Assembly (NCBI GenBank): GCA_019243895.1
Contig: JAFATP010000045.1
Span: forward strand, 1 to 14,023
Reading direction: 5' to 3'
Length of the DNA: 14,023 nt
Source: Alphaproteobacteria bacterium
GTDB taxonomy: Bacteria; Pseudomonadota; Alphaproteobacteria; Rickettsiales; SXRF01
The number at the start of each line of letters is the position of its first letter. Positions within the stretch are counted from its first letter, which is position 1. Positions 13,469 to 14,023 of this stretch are shown one piece after another. The position numbers and the translations under genes are program-made. Below the pieces are notes generated by a model, which saw nothing but the letters and a program-made list of their open reading frames with translations, had not been told where the DNA came from and did not search any database.

Positions 13469-14023
13469 ATGCCCGTATCGCTTGCATCCGTAAGGCAGAC
13501 GCATCCGCTTATCGGGGAGTATCGCTCCATACGCGCGCTCAGCATGCGCTTGACGGATACCCTCTCGGCGGAAGATCAAATGCTGCAATCGATGCCGGAG
13601 GCAAGCCCCGCCAAATGGCATCTGGCGCACACCACGTGGTTTTTCGAAACTTTCGTATTGGCGCCGCACGAAGCGGCATACCGCCCTTTTGATCCGGCAT
13701 TTTCCGCCCTGTTCAATTCGTATTACCAGGCGCTCGGCACCCCGTTCTTTCGGCATCGCCGCGGATTGCTGTCGCGGCCGGGGGTGGAAGAGGTGCAGGC
13801 GTGGCGCGCCCATGTGGATGAGGCGATGGAAGATCTGCTTGCGGAAGGTTGCGCATCGAAGATGGAGTCGCTGATCCTGTTGGGGCTGCATCACGAGCAG
13901 CAGCACCAGGAACTGCTGCTGACCGACATCAAACACGCGTTTTTTCAAAATCCGTTGCTGCCTGCCTATCGCCAAAGCCGCGCGCCGGAAGGTCAGGCGG
14001 CGCCGCTGCGCTGGGTGGAGTAC
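13469..14023 (+). CDS. egtB: Ergothioneine biosynthesis protein EgtB, N-terminal part
   Basis: EgtB is an iron-dependent sulfoxide synthase that joins hercynine (trimethyl-histidine) to a thiol, gamma-glutamylcysteine or cysteine, on the way to ergothioneine. Only the first 185 codons are in the window, covering the DinB-like helical domain; the C-terminal formylglycine-generating-enzyme-like domain must lie to the right. Diagnostic motifs are SPAKWHLAHTTWFFE (46-60), whose His54 is the probable first iron ligand, and GLHHEQQHQELLLTDIKH (139-156), whose HxxxH (His142 and His146) gives the other two. The ATG at 13469 is preceded by AAGGGGAG at a short distance. The frame is open to the edge. 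An egtD methyltransferase gene is expected downstream. Its use of cysteine-derived thiols fits the neighbouring sulfur genes, although it is a separate transcription unit. Confidence 0.93.
   Translation, partial: MPVSLASVRQTHPLIGEYRSIRALSMRLTDTLSAEDQMLQSMPEASPAKWHLAHTTWFFETFVLAPHEAAYRPFDPAFSALFNSYYQALGTPFFRHRRGLLSRPGVEEVQAWRAHVDEAMEDLLAEGCASKMESLILLGLHHEQQHQELLLTDIKHAFFQNPLLPAYRQSRAPEGQAAPLRWVEY

Noticed and set aside
13385..13975. A 196-codon open frame on the minus strand
   Set aside because: It is antisense to egtB, which has both iron-ligand motifs in frame.

Overview
The window is a bacterial chromosomal segment dominated by one sulfur-assimilation locus. The proteins resemble Proteobacteria (Pseudomonadota), G+C is moderately high in the cys genes, and Shine-Dalgarno sites and sigma70-like promoters are recognisable. 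I cannot fix the class: EgtB and the Rrf2-cysK pair would fit Alphaproteobacteria, while the cysJ/cysI/cysD/cysN set looks more gamma- or beta-like.

Layout. (1) 1-1454, minus: the first ~485 codons of an unrecognised membrane/coiled-coil protein that runs off the left edge and is visibly richer in A/T than its neighbours. (2) 1608-10944, minus: a tight eight-gene unit, in transcription order cysG, cysH, cysJ, cysI, cysD, cysN, arsC and a clsC-like phospholipase D lipoprotein gene. The first five genes overlap one another and the last three are spaced by 9-25 bases. (3) 10945-11051: an A/T-rich divergent control region with back-to-back promoters sharing their -35 area and a symmetric 8-base inverted repeat. 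(4) 11052-12461, plus: an Rrf2-family regulator followed by cysK. (5) 12466-13326, minus: a short-chain dehydrogenase, tail-to-tail with cysK. (6) 13469 to the right edge, plus: the first 185 codons of egtB (ergothioneine synthesis).

How it works together. CysD/CysN make APS from sulfate and ATP. CysH carries both cysteine pairs of the iron-sulfur APS-reductase type, so APS can be reduced directly to sulfite; no cysC is seen and none is needed. CysJ/CysI reduce sulfite to sulfide, CysG makes the siroheme for CysI, and CysK joins sulfide to O-acetylserine. The Rrf2 protein has no cysteines, sits directly upstream of cysK, faces the operon and ends in isoleucine. These traits recall the Firmicute CymR-CysK pair, in which CysK acts as co-regulator; this is the most interesting hypothesis here. 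ArsC and EgtB are consumers of low-molecular-weight thiols or cysteine and fit the theme; the ClsC-like protein and the SDR do not obviously fit.

Other oddities are a CysJ that lacks the roughly 100-residue connecting domain, a compact CysN, and a CysG with an altered methyltransferase motif. No tRNA, rRNA, CRISPR array, insertion sequence or phage gene was seen. No gene-free stretch exceeds 300 bases.
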